Source of the DNA: Gammaproteobacteria bacterium
Lineage (GTDB): Bacteria; Pseudomonadota; Gammaproteobacteria; Pseudomonadales; Azotimanducaceae
Length of the DNA: 8,938 nt
Direction of reading: 5' to 3'
NCBI GenBank assembly: GCA_003476445.1
Contig: DMUF01000106.1
Coordinates: 3,831-12,768, forward strand
Below, one piece after another: positions 6,004 to 8,938 of the stretch. Every line of letters begins with the position of its first letter. Position 1 is the first letter of the stretch. The notes under the pieces were generated by a model. The model made no database searches, had not been told where the DNA came from, and saw only the letters and a program-made list of their open reading frames with translations. The translations under genes were made by a program, and so were the position numbers.

Positions 6004-7452
6004 GTGAGCGACGAACTCGATTTCCAAAGCGCAGCAAGCCTCGCCGCAGCCATGCGGCGCCGCGAGCTGTCGCCGATCGAGCTTTGTGAATACGCGCTGG
6101 ATCGCATCGACCGCCTCGATCCGGGGCTCCACGCGTTTCGACTGATGGATGCCGATGGCGCGCGCCGGTCGGCTTACGCCGCTGACCAGGCGCTGCGCCG
6201 CGGTGAGGACGTCGGCCCACTGCACGGCGTTCCCTATGCAACCAAGGATCTCCTTGATGTCGCCGGGCTTCCGACCAGCGCAGGATCCAACGCGCTGGGC
6301 GCCATGCCAGCGCCCGCCAACGCCGAGGTCACGCATCGCCTGGCGCGCGCCGGACTGGTGCTGGTGGGCAAGACGCACACCGTGGAGTTCGCGTTCGGCT
6401 CGGTCGGCATCAACCACAGCCAGGGTACGCCGCGAAACCCATGGCAGCGCGAGCCGCATGTACCGGGCGGGTCGAGCAGCGGCTCCGCCGTCGCGGTTGC
6501 CGCAGGACTGGTTCCGCTCGCGACGGGCACCGACACGGCTTGTTCGGTGCGCACACCCGCCGCGCTGTGCGGCGTGGTTGGATTGAAAACCACGGTCGGG
6601 CGTGTGAGCCGGGCCGGGATACACCCCCTAAGCACCACGCTGGACTCCGTGGGCTCCATCGCGCGGAGCGTGCGGGACGCAGCGCTGCTCTTCGACCTGA
6701 TGCAGGGGTCCGACCCGCACGACGCATCCACGCGCGGTATCACCCCAATCGATGTCCTTACGACTCTGGACACCGGCGTGGCGGGTTTGCGCATCGGGAT
6801 TGCGGAGGGGGTTCTCTTCGACGCTATCGATGCCGAGGTCGAGCACGCAGTGCGCGAGGCAGCGGTCGTCTTTCAGGGGCTTGGTGCCCGCGTGGAGAGC
6901 ACCGAATTCGAACCCGCAGCCGCGGCTGTCGCGCGTCCAAACGTGATCTCGCTAGTGGAAGGCTACGCCGCCAACCGAACGCTGCTGGAGACCGTGCCGG
7001 AGCAGCTTGACCCGTTCATTCTCGAGCGCCTGCGTCCCGCAATTGACGTGCGCGCCGTCGACTACCGCGCTGCCCTCGCGGCACTACCGGCACTGCGCGC
7101 CGCGGCAGCAGCCTGGTTTGAGCGCCACGACGTGCTCATCGCGCCAACCTGTGCGCTACCCGCCCTTCCCATCGCGACGGTGGATGCCGACTTTGCGAGC
7201 CACATGGCTTACGCCGACCGCTACCGCCGCAACTGTCTGGTCGGGAATCTGCTCGATTTGTGCGGGGTCTCGATTCCCTGCGGGTTCACACGCGGTGGTT
7301 TGCCCATCGGGCTGATGATTTACGGGGCAAGCTTTCGCGAAGATCTGGTCCTGCGGGTCGCCCAGGCCTACGAGGCGGCTACCCGCTGGCATGCGCAACG
7401 ACCCACTGCTGTCACCCGGGCAGCAATGGCGCCGCAATCAGATGCTCACTGA
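6004..7452 (+). CDS. Amidase-signature family hydrolase
   Basis: The product is 482 aa, normal for the family. The Ser-cisSer-Lys triad is present: K81 in VPYATKDLLDVAG, S157 in PGGSSSGSAVAVAAG, and nucleophile S181, with spacings of 76 and 24 residues close to those of FAAH. The C-terminal NLLDLCGVSIPCGF...GLPIGLMIYG is also standard. The unusual point is the nucleophile motif, which reads TDTACSVRTPAALCG instead of the consensus TDTGGSIR.PAA.CG, so both glycines before the serine are replaced by Ala179-Cys180. Family members hydrolyse carboxamides in the cytoplasm. It is unlikely to be a true GatA because no gatB or gatC is nearby. The GTG at 6004 is chosen because GAGGG lies at 5994-5998, five bases upstream, although the frame stays open to 5746. 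The last 41 bases overlap the convergent AcoX-like gene. Confidence 0.94.
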   Translation: MSDELDFQSAASLAAAMRRRELSPIELCEYALDRIDRLDPGLHAFRLMDADGARRSAYAADQALRRGEDVGPLHGVPYATKDLLDVAGLPTSAGSNALGAMPAPANAEVTHRLARAGLVLVGKTHTVEFAFGSVGINHSQGTPRNPWQREPHVPGGSSSGSAVAVAAGLVPLATGTDTACSVRTPAALCGVVGLKTTVGRVSRAGIHPLSTTLDSVGSIARSVRDAALLFDLMQGSDPHDASTRGITPIDVLTTLDTGVAGLRIGIAEGVLFDAIDAEVEHAVREAAVVFQGLGARVESTEFEPAAAAVARPNVISLVEGYAANRTLLETVPEQLDPFILERLRPAIDVRAVDYRAALAALPALRAAAAAWFERHDVLIAPTCALPALPIATVDADFASHMAYADRYRRNCLVGNLLDLCGVSIPCGFTRGGLPIGLMIYGASFREDLVLRVAQAYEAATRWHAQRPTAVTRAAMAPQSDAH

Positions 7453-8458
7453 CGGCAAAGTCCATCGCCCGGGGAATATCGATCACCCAGGGCCCGTCGC
7501 GCCGGATGGTTAGCGTCAGCTTTTGCCCCTCAGGGATACGATGATCGCGATCACCGTCGAACGCGAGCACGCCATCGCCCTCGAAATCGACGGGCTCGCC
7601 CAGGGCAATCCGAACCACGCGACGCACCGAGACGGTCCGAAAGAGTCCGGGCGAGAGCGGCGCCGGAAAAGAGATACCCGCTCCCATGTCCACAAGGAGA
7701 CCGGCGTCATCTGACGCACCCACCGGGTCAATAAGTCCGCCAATGGGCGACATGCCAATCGAGGCCGGCTCAGCACGCGTCAGCAGCAGCCGGTCGATAC
7801 GCTCCGAATCGAACGGCAGCAGGTTGCCCACGTGATCGCGGCGCAGCAGCACCGCATCAATCAGCCCGAGATCGTGTACCGGAAGGCCGTAGCGCCCGAC
7901 CCCCGACACATGCAGCACCTTGCAGCGCTGATCGAGCGCCGCCCCGTCGAGAGCGCCTCGCGCCTGCAGGCCCGCCACCATGCCCGCAATGGTGGGCTCC
8001 GCGAGAACCGGAAAAACATTGTTGGTGCCGGTTGAAAGGGGAATCAGGCGCACCGTAGCGGCACGGCTGCCCAGCGCGCGCACGATGGCACGGTTGGTTC
8101 CGTCTCCGCCAAGGGAAACAATGGTCTGACAACCGGCGTCCAGAAACGCTGCCACCGCGGTTTCGGTGTCCTCTGCGGTGTTGCGGATTGGTGGCGTGAG
8201 CACATGGTGCCGCGCACGCAGATCCAGATGCTCGAGCGCGGCTGACGCGATTCGAAAGGGCTCGCGCGCCACAAAGATGTCACTGGCGCCGCAGGCATCC
8301 GCCCCTGCCGCCACCCGCGCGACGAGATCACGTTTGGCTTCGTGCGTCATGTTGGTCGCACGCGCCGCCAGCCTGCGGACATCCCGACCCGACATGGGAT
8401 TCACAAGAATGCCGACCGGCGCGAAGGGGCGCGAACGGGTGATGGGGGAATCGCTCAT
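7412..8458 (-). CDS. AcoX-like / ATP-NAD kinase family protein
   Basis: The product is 348 aa. It has the diacylglycerol/NAD-kinase-like fold signatures: VGILVNPMSGRD at 15-26, the nucleotide-binding VSLGGDGTNRAIVRA at 114-128, and LIPLSTGTNNVFP at 138-150, which resembles the second NAD-kinase motif. The segment NMTHEAKRDLVARVAAGADACGAS is characteristic of the AcoX group (COG3199). AcoX is encoded in acetoin-catabolism clusters of some bacteria, where its function is not settled; no acetoin dehydrogenase genes are visible here. Phosphorylation of NAD or a related small molecule is plausible but unproven. The frame extends to 8518; the ATG at 8458 is preferred because AGGA lies eight bases upstream, whereas the ATG at 8467 has its purine tract too close. 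Its 3' end overlaps the amidase gene by 41 bases. Confidence 0.88.
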   Translation of the reverse strand: MSDSPITRSRPFAPVGILVNPMSGRDVRRLAARATNMTHEAKRDLVARVAAGADACGASDIFVAREPFRIASAALEHLDLRARHHVLTPPIRNTAEDTETAVAAFLDAGCQTIVSLGGDGTNRAIVRALGSRAATVRLIPLSTGTNNVFPVLAEPTIAGMVAGLQARGALDGAALDQRCKVLHVSGVGRYGLPVHDLGLIDAVLLRRDHVGNLLPFDSERIDRLLLTRAEPASIGMSPIGGLIDPVGASDDAGLLVDMGAGISFPAPLSPGLFRTVSVRRVVRIALGEPVDFEGDGVLAFDGDRDHRIPEGQKLTLTIRRDGPWVIDIPRAMDFAVSEHLIAAPLLPG

Positions 8459-8560
8459 GGGTGTCATCCTGCGGGCGGACAGAGCCGGTTGGTTCGCGCC
8501 GGGTTGCGCTACCGGCACCCGGGGTTCACCCTAACCTAAGCAACCTCATCCACACATTCA

Positions 8561-8938
8561 ATGCCGCCTTCTGACCCTACCGCCTCGCTGTGTGCGCATA
8601 TCGTCCCGGGCGCGGCGCCCTTTGCGATCGAGCTCGTGCTCGACGAGGCCGGCGGGCCGACCGACGCCGTGGTTCGCTGTCGACACTGCGGTGAGCACTG
8701 GCTGCTCGAAATGCTCGACTGGCGCAGCCGCGAGCGACTCATGCGCGTTTCACCGCTGAACGCTGCTCGCGTGACAGCGCTGCTTGCGAATCTGGAGCGG
8801 GGCAGCTGCGATAGCGGGCGCGCTGCCGCCGAAGTGGCATCCGCCACCGCGGGCGTAAAGACCCTGTCCTGTTTGCTCGGCCTCGACGCGCGCGATCTGT
8901 CGATCACCCGACTTATCGCAATCCCGGCCGGGCAGGCT
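8561..8938 (+). CDS. Hypothetical protein with CxxC motif, 3' truncated by window edge
   Basis: An ATG at 8561 opens a frame of exactly 126 codons that reaches the window end with no stop. An in-frame TAA at 8537-8539 fixes the start between there and the first ATG. I do not recognise the family. Visible features are an acidic N-terminal part (ELVLDEAGG), the segment VVRCRHCGEHWLLEMLDWRS with a CxxC pair plus a nearby His, and a helical Ala/Leu-rich region. The CxxC-plus-His could be half of a zinc site or a redox pair; a second pair is not seen in the available part. Codon third positions are mostly G or C, in line with the neighbouring genes. No clear Shine-Dalgarno precedes the start. The gene is divergent from the AcoX-like gene across a 102-base gap. 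The antisense frame at 8536-8907 looks like a shadow. Confidence 0.6.
   Translation, partial: MPPSDPTASLCAHIVPGAAPFAIELVLDEAGGPTDAVVRCRHCGEHWLLEMLDWRSRERLMRVSPLNAARVTALLANLERGSCDSGRAAAEVASATAGVKTLSCLLGLDARDLSITRLIAIPAGQA

Noticed and set aside
5734..6624. 296-aa minus-strand frame opposite nitroreductase and amidase
   Set aside because: Crosses the boundary of two well-supported genes on the other strand and has no recognisable domain.
8484..8516. GCCGGT...ACCGGC inverted repeat in the gap before the last ORF
   Set aside because: Six-base arms with a 21-base loop are expected by chance in DNA this GC-rich.
8536..8907. 123-aa minus-strand frame at the right end
   Set aside because: Ser/Arg-rich with no domain; the plus-strand frame from 8561 has better composition and stays open to the edge.
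1..8938. Search for a novel multi-gene defence, mobile or RNA-based system
   Set aside because: All well-supported genes belong to common metabolic, cell-wall or regulatory families; no direct-repeat arrays, integrases, transposases, reverse transcriptases or toxin-antitoxin pairs were seen.

Overview
This window looks like an ordinary chromosomal housekeeping and accessory segment of a high-GC proteobacterium, most likely a gammaproteobacterium. That placement is an inference from codon composition and the gene set (FabV-type enoyl reductase, YkuD L,D-transpeptidase, single-RRM RNA-binding protein, AcoX-like kinase). No rRNA, tRNA, CRISPR array, insertion sequence, prophage gene or defence system is visible. 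No stretch longer than 300 bases lacks a gene candidate; the 1234-1722 stretch is covered only by a weakly supported one.

Layout. Position 1-602 (minus) is the N-terminal part of a secreted SLT-type lytic transglycosylase that runs off the left edge. It is divergent from a YkuD L,D-transpeptidase at 727-1233 (plus), and the 124-base gap between them holds two compact inverted repeats. The transpeptidase is followed on the same strand by an unrecognised Ala/Arg-rich ORF (1245-1721) and, one base later, a GNAT acetyltransferase (1723-2247). Convergent to that, and overlapping its 3' end by 29 bases, is a small RRM RNA-binding protein (2219-2467, minus) with its own sigma70-like promoter.

A minus-strand block at 2593-5225 reads, in transcription order, fabV (enoyl-ACP reductase), hemE (uroporphyrinogen decarboxylase) and a VanZ-like membrane protein. 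hemE and vanZ are one base apart. From the other side of the fabV start, a plus-strand pair encodes a nitroreductase-family flavoprotein (5312-5977) and an amidase-signature hydrolase (6004-7452). The amidase carries Ala-Cys where Gly-Gly normally precedes the nucleophilic serine. Its 3' end overlaps by 41 bases a convergent AcoX/ATP-NAD-kinase-like gene (7412-8458, minus). Divergent from that is an unrecognised ORF beginning at 8561 that runs off the right edge.

Functional themes are cell-wall remodelling (left end), lipid and heme synthesis (centre), and small-molecule redox/amide chemistry (right). I see no convincing new multi-gene system. The points most worth a second look are the amidase active-site variant, the paired hairpins between the two cell-wall genes, and the two unrecognised ORFs.
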